A stretch of DNA of 64,000 nucleotides from Polynucleobacter duraquae (GCF_000973625.1 NZ_CP007501.1:868001-932000); one strand, 5' to 3'. Positions 28,232 through 39,134 are shown, counted from the stretch's first letter. Notes: a model not told the origin generated them from the sequence alone. Made by a program: numbers and translations.

Positions 28232-28262
28232 AATGGGGTCAATGACCCCATTTTCTTTTTTA
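28232..28262 (+). terminator. Rho-independent terminator after scoB
   Basis: Perfect 9-base inverted repeat AATGGGGTC / GACCCCATT with a 3-base loop, followed by TTTCTTTTTT. It separates scoAB from the transporter-hydrolase fusion gene that starts 12 bases farther on. Confidence 0.85.
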
Positions 28263-28273
28263 AAGACTCCTTT

Positions 28274-30094
28274 ATGAGCGTTGTAGATCATTCACTTCAC
28301 GCACACAAGCAGGGCGATGCTAAGCATAGCCATAGCAAGGAAGTCTCTAATCAGAATCTCCTGCTTATTGCCTTGGTGCTCACACTCGGTTTTTCAGGAG
28401 TCGAAGGGGCCGCTGCTTACTTTGCAAACTCTTTAGCGCTGATATCCGATGCTGGTCACATGGTGACTGATGCTGCTGCCTTAGGACTGGCTTTGTTGGC
28501 GCAAATCATTTCTCGTCGTCCACCATCGCCAAAACATTCGTTTGGATTTGGAAGGGCTGAGGCCTTGGCGGCCTTTGTTAATAGCATTGCAATGCTGGCC
28601 TTAGTTGCCTGGATTATGGTTGAGGCAATTAGTCGATTCTATGATCCACATAAAGTGGATGGCTTAACTGTCACGATAGTGGCGGCCATTGGCTTACTCA
28701 TGAATATTGTGGTCGCATGGGTGCTGTCGCGCGATAAAAAGAGTGTTAATACTCGTGCTGCCTTGGTTCATGTCATGGGCGACTTGTTAGGCTCAATAGC
28801 TGCTCTGATTGCGGGTATCGTGATTCAGCTCACTGGATGGATGCCGATTGATGCCATCTTATCTATCTTGGTCTCCCTTTTAATTTTGAAGTCCACCATT
28901 TCTATTTTGAAAGAGTCCTATCACTTCCTGATGGAGGGGGTGCCTCTCCATATCGACTACCTTCAAGTCGGTCAGGATTTAAAAAAGGTGCCAGGCGTTT
29001 TAGCGGTACATGATCTGCATGTTTGGGAGATGACTCCCAGCTTCCCAGCCCTGATCGGTCATATTGAAATTGAGCGTATTGGCGAATGGCCTGAAATCAT
29101 GGCGCGTATCAATGAGATGCTACTGAATAAACACGGAATTGATCACGTGACTTTGCAGCCAGAAGTTCCTGGTATGTCAGATGAGCATGTACACGACGAA
29201 GATTTCATTACTGATAAGAAAATACCGAATGTTATTCATCAGGGTGACACCTTCTTCGTCACGTGTACTAGTCCTGATGGTCCCCATCGCATGGCGTATC
29301 ACGCCTGGGGCAATCCTGATAATCCTAAAGTCTTAGTTTGTGTTCATGGTCTAACACGCAGGGGAAGTGATTTTAAAACCCTAGCTGAGGCAATGAGTCG
29401 GGACTATTACGTTGTTTGTCCGGATGTAGTCGGTCGCGGAGATTCGGATCAATTAAAGAACCCCATGCTCTATGCTGTTCCACAATATGTTGCCGATATG
29501 GCAAGCTTAATTGGGCATCTTGGGGTTGCGCAAGTTGACTGGCTTGGTACCTCAATGGGTGGTTTGATTGGCATGGTCTATGCGGCAATGCCGAAGAGTC
29601 CGATTCGTCGCATGCTGATTAATGATGTAGGCCCCCGCATTGAGCCTGAGGCCATCAAGCGACTAGGTTCTTATGTTGGCCAGCCTTTTAGCTTTTCTCA
29701 TCGTGCAGATGCTCTGCAACGCCTCAATGAGATCTGTGCCTCTTTTGGCAGTCATACTCCAGAAGAGTGGGAGATTTATAACGGCCCCATGCTCATACAA
29801 AAAGATGGGCTTTGGGTAATGCACTACGACCCTGATATTTCTGTTCCGTTTGCGTCTGTCAATCCGATTATGGCAAAGGCGGGAGAGATGGCGATGTGGC
29901 ATGCCTTCAAGCAAATTCATATCCCGATGTTGATTGTGCGTGGCGGTGAGTCAGATTTGCTTTCGGCTAAAACTGTAGCTGAGATGTGCAAGGTCAATCC
30001 TTATATTCGGAGTATTGAAATTCCGGGAGTAGGGCATGCGCCTGCCTTTGTGAAGTCTGAGCAAGTGGCTTTAGCAAAAGAATTCTTTAGTTAA
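28274..30094 (+). CDS. Fusion of a CDF (CzcD-like) metal transporter with an alpha/beta hydrolase
   Basis: A 606-residue single frame. Residues about 1-305 are a complete cation diffusion facilitator: a His-rich start (HSLHAHKQ, HSHSK), six membrane helices, the TM2 metal motif HMVTD (H62, D66), a TM5 partner in VHVMGDLLG, and a cytoplasmic tail. From about residue 315 an alpha/beta hydrolase begins (NVIHQGDTFF): oxyanion region CVHGLTRRG, nucleophile elbow GTSMGG (S427) and catalytic histidine GHAP (H588). I see no stop or frame change at the junction. Separate CDF and hydrolase genes are the normal arrangement known to me. The hydrolase would face the cytoplasm. Substrates unknown. Confidence 0.85.
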   Translation: MSVVDHSLHAHKQGDAKHSHSKEVSNQNLLLIALVLTLGFSGVEGAAAYFANSLALISDAGHMVTDAAALGLALLAQIISRRPPSPKHSFGFGRAEALAAFVNSIAMLALVAWIMVEAISRFYDPHKVDGLTVTIVAAIGLLMNIVVAWVLSRDKKSVNTRAALVHVMGDLLGSIAALIAGIVIQLTGWMPIDAILSILVSLLILKSTISILKESYHFLMEGVPLHIDYLQVGQDLKKVPGVLAVHDLHVWEMTPSFPALIGHIEIERIGEWPEIMARINEMLLNKHGIDHVTLQPEVPGMSDEHVHDEDFITDKKIPNVIHQGDTFFVTCTSPDGPHRMAYHAWGNPDNPKVLVCVHGLTRRGSDFKTLAEAMSRDYYVVCPDVVGRGDSDQLKNPMLYAVPQYVADMASLIGHLGVAQVDWLGTSMGGLIGMVYAAMPKSPIRRMLINDVGPRIEPEAIKRLGSYVGQPFSFSHRADALQRLNEICASFGSHTPEEWEIYNGPMLIQKDGLWVMHYDPDISVPFASVNPIMAKAGEMAMWHAFKQIHIPMLIVRGGESDLLSAKTVAEMCKVNPYIRSIEIPGVGHAPAFVKSEQVALAKEFFS

Positions 30095-30109
30095 GGATTT
30101 CTATAGCCC

Positions 30110-32130
30110 ATGTCAAATGCTGCTTCTGCATCTGAGAGTATCAAAATTATTGATGGTTGGTATGGCGAGCCTTCTGAGCATCATGCTGCTGGCGTTCTCA
30201 GCATACTGAAGTTGCTTCACCTTGATGAAGCCACGCTCATCGCTGCACATAATATTGCCCGCACCCATGGCAAAGAATCACTCACCAAACTGATTGGCGA
30301 CGAGTCAGCTAGGTTACTGATTGGCTATCGCGGCCTGCGGCAGGCTCAAGCCAAGCTAGTACGTAATGATGGCGGCCTGAGTATTTCTGGGCAAGAAGAA
30401 ATGCTCAGAAAAATGTTGCTCGCGTTTGGTGATGACTTACGTGTCGTTTTGATTTATCTTGCTTCGCGCTTACAAACCTTACGTTGGATTACTCAAGAAA
30501 AAATCGAGATGCCAACAGCTTGGGCGCAAGAGATTCTGAATATCGATGCATCGCTTGCGAATCGTCTTGGTATTTGGCAAATGAAATGGGAGATGGAGGA
30601 CTTGGCATTTCGTGTTCTCTCTCCAGAAACCTACCGTGACATCGCCAAGATGTTGGATGGTAAGCGTATTGAGCGTGAATCTTTTATTAACCTGATTGTT
30701 AGCAAGCTTCAAGAAGAATTAAATGCTGCCCGTATTGAAGGTGAGGTTCAGGGTCGCCCAAAGCACATCTACAGCATTTGGAAAAAGATGCAGGGCAAGT
30801 CACTCGACTTTGCTAATCTTTATGACGTCAGGGCGTTTAGAGTTTTAGTAGATGACGTTAAATCCTGTTACGCCATTTTAGGAATAGTCCATAACGTCTG
30901 GCAGCCTGTGCCACGTGAATTTGATGACTATATTGCCAGACCAAAACCAAACGGATATCAATCCTTGCATACCGTAGTGATGGATGAGCACGGTACGGCA
31001 TTTGAGATTCAGGTGCGCACTAATGAAATGCATCAACAGGCTGAGTATGGTTTGGCAGCTCATTGGCGCTACAAGGAGGGTGCTTATGTCGGCACTGCAA
31101 CTCCGCTAAAAAATAATCCAATGAGGTAAATCCAAGTCATCAAACTGGTACCCACAGTGCGGCGGTTGCCTATGAGCGGCAAATTGCTTGGGCAAGGCAA
31201 CTCATTTCTTGGAAAGAGGATGCTTGGGAGCAACTCAAGCACCATGAGATCGATGACCATATCTATGTACTCACTCCTTTAGGAAAGGTCATTTCTTTAG
31301 AGAAGGGTTCATCGCCTATTGATTTTGCATACGCAGTTCATACCGATCTGGGTCATCGCTGTCGAGGTGCGCGGGTAGATGGCGCGATGGTGCCTTTAGA
31401 TACCTCATTGCAAAACGGTCAAACGGTTGAAATCGTCGCTGTAAAACATGGCGGACCTTCACGAGATTGGATCAGTCCGAGCCGCAATTACTTGCGCTCA
31501 CAGCGTGCTCGCACACGTGTACGCGCTTGGTTTAATGCCTTGGATGATGAAGAGGCAGGGTCTAAATCCACCGACGCCAAGGTGGAACAAAAGACAGAGG
31601 CGAAGGTCATTACTCCAGCCCCAGAAATTGTTCTTAAACAAAGCACTCGCAAGCAGGGCCAGGCAAGTGATGTTTTGGTTGTGGGGGTGGATTCATTGAT
31701 GACCCAGTTGGCGAGGTGCTGCCGGCCGGTGCCACCCGATGCGATTGCAGGCTTTGTGACCCAAGGTCGTGGTGTATCGATTCATCGGCGCTCTTGCAAA
31801 ACGTTTAGAGGTTTATTGGAGCGAGCCCCTGAGCGCGTTATCCAAACCGCTTGGAATGATTCTGGACTTGAAACAGCAGTCGTAAATGACCCTAAGCGAG
31901 TATTTCCTGCAGATTTAGCTGTAACCGGGCTTGATCGCCCTGAGTTGATGCGTGAGCTGTTTGAGATTCTGTCAAGGCAGGGCGTCCATGTGATTGATCT
32001 TCGTAAATCTGCCAAGCGAGGCCTTGCTCAAATACTGCTGACTGTGGAGATTAAGGACTCGGTAGCCTTGCGGCTTACCCAAAATGCGCTAGAAGAAGTC
32101 AAAGGGGTGACCCAAGTACGCCGCCGGTGA
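30110..32130 (+). pseudogene. relA: relA (p)ppGpp synthetase gene broken by a one-base frameshift
   Basis: The first frame (30110-31129, 339 residues) covers the degenerate N-terminal hydrolase-like region, which lacks an HD pair as in RelA, and the complete synthetase domain (GRPKHIYSIWKKMQGK, EFDDYIARPKPNGYQSLHT, EIQVRTNEMHQQAEYG). It stops soon after HWRYKEGAY. The next frame continues without a gap in homology (QTGTHSAAVAYERQIAWARQ) through the TGS domain (DFAYAVHTDLGHRC), a zinc-finger/ACT-like C-terminus and the stop at 32130. Adding one A near 31120 restores NNPNEVNPSH across the break. Intact RelA would be about 673 residues. A sequencing error is possible; if real, only the N-terminal synthetase part is made. 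Confidence 0.85.
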
Positions 32131-32149
32131 TAAACTCTAGGGCTTATAT

Positions 32150-32226
32150 AGGCTCGTAGCTCAGCTGGTTAGAGCACCACCTTGACATGGTGGGGGTCGT
32201 TGGTTCGAGTCCAATCGAGCCTACCA
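32150..32226 (+). tRNA. tRNA-Val (GAC)
   Basis: A 77-nt cloverleaf. The acceptor stem AGGCTCG pairs with CGAGCCT, followed by discriminator A and encoded CCA. D-arm TAGCTCAGCTGG, anticodon stem CCACC/GGTGG with loop TTGACAT (anticodon GAC), T-loop TTCGAGT. It stands between relA and thrS. Confidence 0.95.
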
Positions 32227-32339
32227 ACGAATAAAGACCCAAAAGTGCGCGGTTGCCCAAAAGCTCCCGCGCTTTCTTTTTGGTGGATGTTGTGCAGTAA
32301 ATCAGTCTTTCGGCTGAATCTTAATAAGATGGAGCGGTC

Positions 32340-34262
32340 ATGCTTGTAGTTACTCTGCCAGATGGATCTAAACGTGAGTTCGAAGCTCCCGTACGCGTTC
32401 TTGATGTTGCCCAAAGTATTGGAAGCGGGCTTGCCAAAGCTGCCCTCGGCGGCATAGTAGACGGCAAGATGGTGGATGCCAGCTTTCTGATTGATAAAGA
32501 TAGTCAATTGGCAATCATTACCGATAAAAGCCCAGAGGCGCTGGAGATTGTGCGCCATTCCACAGCCCACTTATTGGCTTATGCCGTAAAAGAGCTATTC
32601 CCAGAGGCGCAAGTCACTATTGGCCCTGTCATCGAAAACGGTTTTTATTACGACTTCTCATTTCATCGCGCATTCACGCCTGAGGATTTGGTGGCAATTG
32701 AGAAGAAAATGGCTGAGCTGGCTAAAAAAGATGAGCCAGTGATGCGTACAGTCATGCCGCGTGATGAGGCTGTAAAGTTCTTCAAGGATCAAGGCGAAAA
32801 CTACAAAGCAGAAATCATCTCTAGCATCCCGCAAGGCGAGGATGTGTCTTTGTATGCCGAAGGAAAATTCACTGACTTATGTCGCGGACCCCATGTGCCA
32901 TCTACTGGCAAGCTCAAAGTGTTTAAGCTTCTGAGCGTTGCTGGTGCTTACTGGCGTGGCGATAGCAAGAATGAAATGTTGCAACGGATCTACGGTACAG
33001 CTTGGTTGAAAAAAGAAGATCAAGACGCGCATTTGCATATGCTCGAAGAGGCTGAGAAGCGTGACCACCGTCGCCTTGGTAAGTTCTTAGATTTATTTCA
33101 CTTTCAACCTGAAGCGCCCGGTCTCATTTTCTGGCATCCAAAAGGCTGGTCTATTTGGCAAGAGGTTGAGCAGTACATGCGTCGCGTTTATCAGCGGGAA
33201 GGCTACCAAGAAGTAAAGGCCCCACAAATTTTGGATCGTGGTCTTTGGGAGAAATCTGGCCACTGGGATAACTACAAAGAAAACATGTTTACAACCGAGT
33301 CAGAGAATCGTGCCTATGCATTAAAGCCGATGAACTGCCCAGGACATGTGCAGATTTTTAATTCTGGCTTGCATAGCTATCGTGAATTGCCATTGCGCTA
33401 CGGCGAGTTTGGCCAGTGTCACCGTAACGAGCCGTCTGGTGCCCTACATGGTTTGATGCGCGTACGTGGCTTCACACAAGATGATGGCCACATTTTCTGT
33501 ACTGAAGATCAAATTCAGTCTGAAGTAGCTGCGTTTGATAAAGCAGTGCGTGAGGTTTATCAAGATTTTGGTTTTACTGAAGTTGCTGTAAAGCTGGCTC
33601 TCCGCCCAGCTAAGCGCGTTGGTGATGATGCAATTTGGGACAAAGCTGAAGCTGCCTTGCGCGGTGCTTTGACTGCTTCAGGCCAAGAATGGGAAGAATT
33701 GCCAGGTGAGGGTGCTTTCTACGGTCCGAAGATCGAATATCACCTCAAGGACTCCATTGGCCGTACTTGGCAGTGCGGCACGATTCAGGTGGATTTCTCG
33801 ATGCCAGCCCGTTTAGGTGCTGAATATGTCACCGAAGAGAACACTCGTAAAGCTCCAGTGATGCTTCACAGAGCAATTGTTGGCTCATTGGAGCGTTTTA
33901 TCGGTATTTTGATCGAAAATCATGCTGGAAATATGCCAGTTTGGCTTGCTCCAACCCAGGCTGTAGTCCTCAATATCTCGGATAATTCTGCTGCGTATGC
34001 TCAAAAAGTCCAGCAATCTCTGAAAAAACAAGGGTTTAGAGTCGAATCGGATTTGCGGAATGAGAAAATTACGTATAAAATACGCGAGCACGCATTACAG
34101 AAGCTCCCATTTTTGTTAGTTGTAGGGGATAAAGAAGCAGAAAGTAATTCGGTGGCCGTTCGTGCCCGTGGCGGAGTGGATTTAGGGGTAATGCCTCTTG
34201 ATGCCTTCGTTGCCCGACTCCAGCAGGATATTTCTCAGAAAGTCGGACCCGAGCCTAGCTAG
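32340..34262 (+). CDS. thrS: Threonyl-tRNA synthetase
   Basis: A 640-residue class II synthetase: TGS domain (residues 1-60), editing domain with [16 protein letters not shown], and a catalytic core with the zinc ligands and motif 2 ([36 protein letters not shown]), then the anticodon-binding domain after about residue 540. Length is standard. First gene of a translation operon thrS-infC-rpmI-rplT-pheST. Confidence 0.96.
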   Translation: MLVVTLPDGSKREFEAPVRVLDVAQSIGSGLAKAALGGIVDGKMVDASFLIDKDSQLAIITDKSPEALEIVRHSTAHLLAYAVKELFPEAQVTIGPVIENGFYYDFSFHRAFTPEDLVAIEKKMAELAKKDEPVMRTVMPRDEAVKFFKDQGENYKAEIISSIPQGEDVSLYAEGKFTDLCRGPHVPSTGKLKVFKLLSVAGAYWRGDSKNEMLQRIYGTAWLKKEDQDAHLHMLEEAEKRDHRRLGKFLDLFHFQPEAPGLIFWHPKGWSIWQEVEQYMRRVYQREGYQEVKAPQILDRGLWEKSGHWDNYKENMFTTESENRAYALKPMNCPGHVQIFNSGLHSYRELPLRYGEFGQCHRNEPSGALHGLMRVRGFTQDDGHIFCTEDQIQSEVAAFDKAVREVYQDFGFTEVAVKLALRPAKRVGDDAIWDKAEAALRGALTASGQEWEELPGEGAFYGPKIEYHLKDSIGRTWQCGTIQVDFSMPARLGAEYVTEENTRKAPVMLHRAIVGSLERFIGILIENHAGNMPVWLAPTQAVVLNISDNSAAYAQKVQQSLKKQGFRVESDLRNEKITYKIREHALQKLPFLLVVGDKEAESNSVAVRARGGVDLGVMPLDAFVARLQQDISQKVGPEPS

Positions 34263-34304
34263 GGGTGGAATGGTTTTTATTGTTTTTTTAAAGGAATTAA
34301 GAAG

Positions 34305-34829
34305 ATCGCTACTGATAAATCGCAGCGCATAAATCGGGAGATTACTGCTCCTGAAGTGCGTCTGATTGGACTGGATGGAGAACCCATCGGTGTAGTTAAG
34401 TTGAGTGAAGCCCTGGCTTTAGCGGAAGAGAAAGAGACCGATTTGGTTGAGATTGCTCCGACAGCTGTGCCACCTGTAGTCCGGATAATGGACTTCGGCA
34501 AATTCAAGTACCAAGAAGCCAAACGTTTGCATGAAGCTAAGCTCAAGCAAAAGGTGATTCAGGTGAAGGAAGTGAAGTTCCGTCCCGGCACAGATGATGG
34601 TGACTATGGTGTGAAGCTACGCAATCTAATCCGCTTTTTGGAAGATGGTGATAAGACAAAGATTACGCTGCGGTTTCGGGGTCGTGAAATGGCCCACCAA
34701 GAAATCGGAGTCAGAATGTTGGAACGTTTGAAGTCAGACCTGATTGAACATGGTCAAGTAGAACAGTTTCCAAAGATGGAAGGTCGTCAGATGGTGATGG
34801 TATTGGCCCCCATTCGTAAGGCTAAGTAA
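34305..34829 (+). CDS. infC: Translation initiation factor IF-3 (probable ATC start)
   Basis: The frame reads ATC-GCT-ACT-GAT-AAA, which with initiator methionine gives [19 protein letters not shown], matching betaproteobacterial IF-3 N-termini. There is no ATG until codon 18, already inside the conserved domain. AAAGGA lies nine bases before the ATC. Length is then 174 residues: N-domain to about residue 75, lysine-rich linker, C-domain with [12 protein letters not shown]. Rare AUU/AUC starts on infC are a known autoregulatory device, since IF-3 rejects non-canonical starts. Second gene of the operon. Confidence 0.92.
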   Translation: MATDKSQRINREITAPEVRLIGLDGEPIGVVKLSEALALAEEKETDLVEIAPTAVPPVVRIMDFGKFKYQEAKRLHEAKLKQKVIQVKEVKFRPGTDDGDYGVKLRNLIRFLEDGDKTKITLRFRGREMAHQEIGVRMLERLKSDLIEHGQVEQFPKMEGRQMVMVLAPIRKAK

Positions 34830-34830
34830 T

Positions 34831-34860
34831 AAACCCAATCGCAAGATGGGTTTGTTGTTT
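34831..34860 (+). terminator. Hairpin with T-rich tail after infC
   Basis: AAACCCA / TGGGTTT, 9-base loop, followed by GTTGTTT. It lies in the 150-base infC-rpmI gap and may be a partial terminator or attenuator before the ribosomal protein genes. A second small hairpin GTAACC-GTC-GGTTAC lies near 34930. Confidence 0.45.
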
Positions 34861-34979
34861 AAGTAGGGAGGAGCTCCTAAGAATTAATAAGGACTCTGGT
34901 AGTTAGAAGTGCTCCTAGGTACAGGAAGCGTAACCGTCGGTTACCACCTATGTTGCACAAGTAATTGAAGGGGTGCTTT

Positions 34980-35177
34980 ATGCCCAAGATGAAGAGTAAG
35001 AGTAGCGCCAAAAAGCGCTTCACGGTTCGCGCAGGCGGAACGATCAAACGAGGCCAGGCTTTTAAACGCCACATCCTCACCAAGAAGACCACAAAGAATA
35101 AGCGTCACTTACGTGGTACTACCGAAGTTGCGAAGGCAGACGTTAAGTCAATTCGCTCCATGCTTCCATACGCTTAA
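34980..35177 (+). CDS. rpmI: Ribosomal protein bL35
   Basis: 65 residues starting [20 protein letters not shown], the standard L35 sequence; very basic. ATG 34980 is chosen over an upstream start because it gives the canonical MPKMK N-terminus and has AAGGGG upstream. Part of the 50S subunit. Confidence 0.96.
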   Translation: MPKMKSKSSAKKRFTVRAGGTIKRGQAFKRHILTKKTTKNKRHLRGTTEVAKADVKSIRSMLPYA

Positions 35178-35202
35178 CCTCAGACTAGATTAGGAGAAAT
35201 AA

Positions 35203-35568
35203 ATGCCAAGAGTCAAACGTGGGGTTACAGCAAGAGCCCGTCATAAGAAAATCACCGATGCCGCAACAGGCTATCGTGGACGTCGTAAAAACGTATTCCG
35301 TATTGCTAAGCAAGCGGTTATGCGTGCTGGTCAATATGCATATCGTGACCGTCGCAATAAGAAACGTGTATTCCGCGCATTGTGGATTGCTCGTATCAAC
35401 GCGGCAGTTCGTCAGCATGACATGACCTATAGCGTATTCATGAATGGTATGAAGAAAGCTGCGATCGAACTCGACCGTAAAGTGCTTTCTGATATGGCCA
35501 TTGCTGACAAGGCGGCTTTCGCTGCTTTGGTTACTCGGATTAAATCCGTAGTAAGCGCTGCAGCTTAA
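35203..35568 (+). CDS. rplT: Ribosomal protein bL20
   Basis: 121 residues starting [17 protein letters not shown], with [20 protein letters not shown], the typical L20 sequence. It binds 23S rRNA early in 50S assembly and in other bacteria represses its own operon. A good ribosome site (TAGGAGAA) precedes the ATG. Confidence 0.97.
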   Translation: MPRVKRGVTARARHKKITDAATGYRGRRKNVFRIAKQAVMRAGQYAYRDRRNKKRVFRALWIARINAAVRQHDMTYSVFMNGMKKAAIELDRKVLSDMAIADKAAFAALVTRIKSVVSAAA

Positions 35569-35570
35569 TT

Positions 35571-35591
35571 CTTAGTTCATTAAAAACTAAG
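35571..35591 (+). promoter_or_regulatory. Hairpin in the rplT-pheS gap
   Basis: Perfect 7-base inverted repeat CTTAGTT / AACTAAG around a 7-base loop, five bases before the pheS ATG, where no good ribosome site is visible. It may fold over the pheS start and modulate its translation; there is no T-run for termination. Confidence 0.4.
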
Positions 35592-35596
35592 CTGCA

Positions 35597-36643
35597 ATGG
35601 TTTCTCTCGACCACATTGTCGAGGATGCTAAACGTGATTTCCTCGGAGCTGCCGATTCGGCAGCTCTAGAGGACGCGAAAGCCAAGTATCTCGGTAAGTC
35701 AGGTGTTCTCACTGAGCGTTTAAAAGCGCTAGGTGGAATGTCGCCTGATGAGCGTAAAAGTGCTGGCGCCCAGATTAATCAAATCAAAACCCAAGTTGAA
35801 GTTGCATTACAAGAGCGTCGCCAAGCACTGGCTGATGCAGTATTGCTACAACGTCTTGCGGCGGAATTCATCGACGTCTCTTTGCCTGGTCGTGGCCAAG
35901 CAGTAGGTAGCCTGCATCCGGTGATGCGTACCTGGGAACGTGTTGAAGAGATCTTTCGCTCCATTGGTTTTGATGTAGCTGACGGCCCTGAAATTGAAAC
36001 TGATTGGTTTAATTTCACTGCCTTAAATAGCCCCGAGAATCATCCCGCACGCTCAATGCAGGACACCTTTTATATCGATGGCAAAGATTCCAATGGAAAG
36101 CCTTTGTTGTTACGTACGCATACCAGCCCGATTCAGGTTCGTTATGCCAGTGAGCATGTAAAAAAATATGCCCATGCTGATGTAATGCCACCAATCAAAG
36201 TGATTGCGCCTGGCAGAACCTATCGCGTGGATAGTGACGCAACCCATTCACCGATGTTTCATCAGGTTGAGGGCTTGTGGATTGCAGAGAGTGTTTCCTT
36301 TGCAGACCTTAAGGGTGTGTATACCGATTTTCTCAGAACCTTTTTTGAAACGAATGAATTACAAGTTCGTTTCCGTCCATCGTATTTCCCATTTACTGAG
36401 CCTTCAGCTGAAATTGATATGGCTTTCGGTAGCGGCAAGCTAGCCGGCCGTTGGTTAGAGATTTCTGGTGCAGGGCAGGTTCATCCAAATGTATTGCGCA
36501 ATATGGGTATTGATCCAGAGCGCTATACCGGTTTTGCTTTTGGCTCTGGCTTAGAGCGTTTGACGATGTTGCGTTACGGCGTTGATGATTTACGTCTTTT
36601 CTTTGAGAACGATCTCCGTTTCTTAGCGCAATTTCCAGCTTAA
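35597..36643 (+). CDS. pheS: Phenylalanyl-tRNA synthetase alpha subunit
   Basis: 348 residues. N-terminal coiled coil (about 1-90), then the class II core with motifs [49 protein letters not shown] and [18 protein letters not shown]. Forms the alpha2beta2 enzyme with PheT, encoded 31 bases downstream. Confidence 0.97.
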   Translation: MVSLDHIVEDAKRDFLGAADSAALEDAKAKYLGKSGVLTERLKALGGMSPDERKSAGAQINQIKTQVEVALQERRQALADAVLLQRLAAEFIDVSLPGRGQAVGSLHPVMRTWERVEEIFRSIGFDVADGPEIETDWFNFTALNSPENHPARSMQDTFYIDGKDSNGKPLLLRTHTSPIQVRYASEHVKKYAHADVMPPIKVIAPGRTYRVDSDATHSPMFHQVEGLWIAESVSFADLKGVYTDFLRTFFETNELQVRFRPSYFPFTEPSAEIDMAFGSGKLAGRWLEISGAGQVHPNVLRNMGIDPERYTGFAFGSGLERLTMLRYGVDDLRLFFENDLRFLAQFPA

Positions 36644-36674
36644 TTGGCCAACCTTTTAATAGTAGATAGCGCAT

Positions 36675-39134
36675 ATGCAATTTTCTGAATCTTGGTTACG
36701 CCAATATGTAAATCCTTCACTTGATAGCAATGGCCTAGGTCATGCCATGACGATGGCTGGACTTGAGGTAGAAGAGCAGCATTCAGTAGCGCCTGCATTT
36801 ACGAAGATTGTGGTTGCTCAAATTCTTTCTGCCGAGCAGCATCCCGATGCAGATCGCTTACGTGTTTGCAAAGTTGATACTGGTACTGGTCAAGAGTTGC
36901 AAATTGTGTGTGGCGCTCCAAATGCACGTGCTGGGATTAAGATCCCGTGCGCATTAGTTGGCGCAGAATTGCCACCAGTTGAAGCGGGCGGTAAGCCTTT
37001 CCTTATTAAAGTGGGTAAGCTACGCGGTGTAGAAAGCCAAGGCATGTTGTGCTCTGGTCGCGAGCTTGGTCTTGGTGATGATCACGAAGGTATTTTGGAG
37101 TTGCCTGCAGATGCACCAGTGGGTGAGGATATCCGCAACTACCTAAGTCTGGATGACCAGATCTTTGTGATTAAGTTAACACCCAACAAAGCTGATTGTT
37201 TATCTCTGATGGGTATGGCACGTGAAGTGTCAGCAATTACAGGTGCTGCATTGTGTGCTCCTAAGTGGACCCCTGCAAATGTCACTATTGCCGATAAGCT
37301 CAAAGTGACAGTTGAAAGCCCAGATCTATGTGGACGCTTTGCAGGTCGCGTTATTCGTGGCGTTAATCCAAAAGCACAAACTCCAGATTGGATGATTCGG
37401 CGTCTTTGTAATGCCGGGCAAAGAAGCATCTCTCCCTTAGTAGATCTTTCTAATTATGTGATGTTAGAAATGGGTCAGCCGACCCATGTATTCGATATTG
37501 ATAAATTGACTGGTGACTTATCGGTTCGTTGGGCGAAGCCAGGCGAAAATCTTGAGCTATTAAATGGCCAGACAGTTGTTTTGCAAGGCCCAGATTCTGC
37601 AGGAAAGCTGCAGGATGCTGGCGTGGTTGCTGACCAAAATGGTCCTGTGGCATTAGCGGGGATCATGGGTGGTAATCACTGCGCAGTAACAGATGACACT
37701 AAAAATATTTATGTTGAAGCGGCTTATTGGCAGCCTTCAGCTATTCAGGGTCGTGCGCGTCGCTTTAATTTCAGCACTGATGCAGCGCACCGCTTTGAGC
37801 GTGGTGTTGATCCGCAAAATACAGCTAACTGCTTAGAGTATTTAACAGCTTTGATTGTTGAAGTATGCGGTGGCCAAGTTGGCCCAATGGATGATCAAGT
37901 ATTGGCTATCCCTGAGCGTAAGCCAGTGAGTATACGTTTGGCTCGCGCCATGAAAGTCATTGGCATTCCGTTAACCGCTGAAATTGTTGCTGATGTGTTC
38001 AAGCGTCTCGGTTTTGATTTTAAGCAAGAAGTAGGTAATGTGTTTGTTGTAACGCCACCAAGTTATCGCTTTGATATCGAAATTGAGGAAGATTTAATCG
38101 AAGAAGTCGCCCGCATGTACGGCTTTGAAAATATTCCTGATGTACCACCAGTCTCCTCTTTAAAAATGAGTGCTAGGGCTGAGGCAAAGCGTGGGGTGCA
38201 TTTATTGCGCCAGCGTTTAGCTCTGCAAGGCTACCAAGAGGCGGTGAACTTTGGGTTTACTGATCTAGAGAGTGAACAGCGATTAGCTGCTGCTACTGAA
38301 AAAGATCTGATTCCCGTACTCAACCCGATTGCCAATCAATATGGCGTCATGCGCAGCAATCTGTGGGGTGGTTTATTGGCTAACCTTAAGTCAAATCTGA
38401 ATCGTGGTGCTGGCCGTGTGCGTTTATTCGAGACGGGTCGTGTATTTAAGCGTGATGTAAGCGTACATGAAGAGGCTGGCAAAGTTGCAGGATTTCATCA
38501 GCCTCAGCAAATTGGTGGTTTGGCTTATGGACCATTCGTAGCAGAGCAGTGGGCAAGCGCTGACCGTGCAGTTGATTTCTTTGACGTTAAGGGTGATTTG
38601 GAGCGTGTGCTCGACCCATTGCATTTCACAACTGAGGCCGCAGTTCATCCTGCGCTGCATCCCGGGCGTTCGGCACAGATTCAATTATTAACCCCATCTG
38701 GCAAGCACAACATTGGCTGGATTGGTGAATTACACCCTGGCTTACAGCAAGCTTACGAGTTACCGCAGGCTCCAGTTTTATTTGAAATGGATTTAGAGGC
38801 TATTCGTAATTTAGGCATTCCGCAGCCGGAAGAGTTGAGTAAATTTCCTGCTGTACAGCGAGATTTAGCGGTAGTGGTAAAGCAATCCGTTCCTTCGCAG
38901 GCTCTGCTCGATGCAATGAATGCAAAGAAGCAAAACTTTGTTAAGGCGATTGAGCTATTTGATGAGTTCAAACCCAAGGCTGGCTCTAGTAGTATGGCCG
39001 ATGATGAGAAGAGCTTAGCCTACCGTGTGACTTTGCTCAATCCACAGGAAACTCTGCAGGATGCGCAAATTGAAGCGGTTATGACTGCTTTATTGGCAAC
39101 ACTTGAGAAAAATTGCGCAGCCCGTCTGCGCTAG
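36675..39134 (+). CDS. pheT: Phenylalanyl-tRNA synthetase beta subunit
   Basis: 819 residues with the usual order: tRNA-binding EMAP-like domain near 40-150, B3/B4 editing region, B5 domain, and the C-terminal ferredoxin-fold anticodon-binding domain (FPAVQRDLAVVV near 735). Length is normal. Ends the pheST pair; ihfA follows 42 bases on, as in many proteobacteria. Confidence 0.96.
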   Translation: MQFSESWLRQYVNPSLDSNGLGHAMTMAGLEVEEQHSVAPAFTKIVVAQILSAEQHPDADRLRVCKVDTGTGQELQIVCGAPNARAGIKIPCALVGAELPPVEAGGKPFLIKVGKLRGVESQGMLCSGRELGLGDDHEGILELPADAPVGEDIRNYLSLDDQIFVIKLTPNKADCLSLMGMAREVSAITGAALCAPKWTPANVTIADKLKVTVESPDLCGRFAGRVIRGVNPKAQTPDWMIRRLCNAGQRSISPLVDLSNYVMLEMGQPTHVFDIDKLTGDLSVRWAKPGENLELLNGQTVVLQGPDSAGKLQDAGVVADQNGPVALAGIMGGNHCAVTDDTKNIYVEAAYWQPSAIQGRARRFNFSTDAAHRFERGVDPQNTANCLEYLTALIVEVCGGQVGPMDDQVLAIPERKPVSIRLARAMKVIGIPLTAEIVADVFKRLGFDFKQEVGNVFVVTPPSYRFDIEIEEDLIEEVARMYGFENIPDVPPVSSLKMSARAEAKRGVHLLRQRLALQGYQEAVNFGFTDLESEQRLAAATEKDLIPVLNPIANQYGVMRSNLWGGLLANLKSNLNRGAGRVRLFETGRVFKRDVSVHEEAGKVAGFHQPQQIGGLAYGPFVAEQWASADRAVDFFDVKGDLERVLDPLHFTTEAAVHPALHPGRSAQIQLLTPSGKHNIGWIGELHPGLQQAYELPQAPVLFEMDLEAIRNLGIPQPEELSKFPAVQRDLAVVVKQSVPSQALLDAMNAKKQNFVKAIELFDEFKPKAGSSSMADDEKSLAYRVTLLNPQETLQDAQIEAVMTALLATLEKNCAARLR

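Noticed and set aside
31106..31116. Programmed -1 frameshifting in relA at the A-run
   Set aside because: A -1 slip in the A-run would put TAA (31114-31116) directly in frame. Continuity needs a change downstream of that stop, so a deletion near 31120 explains it better.
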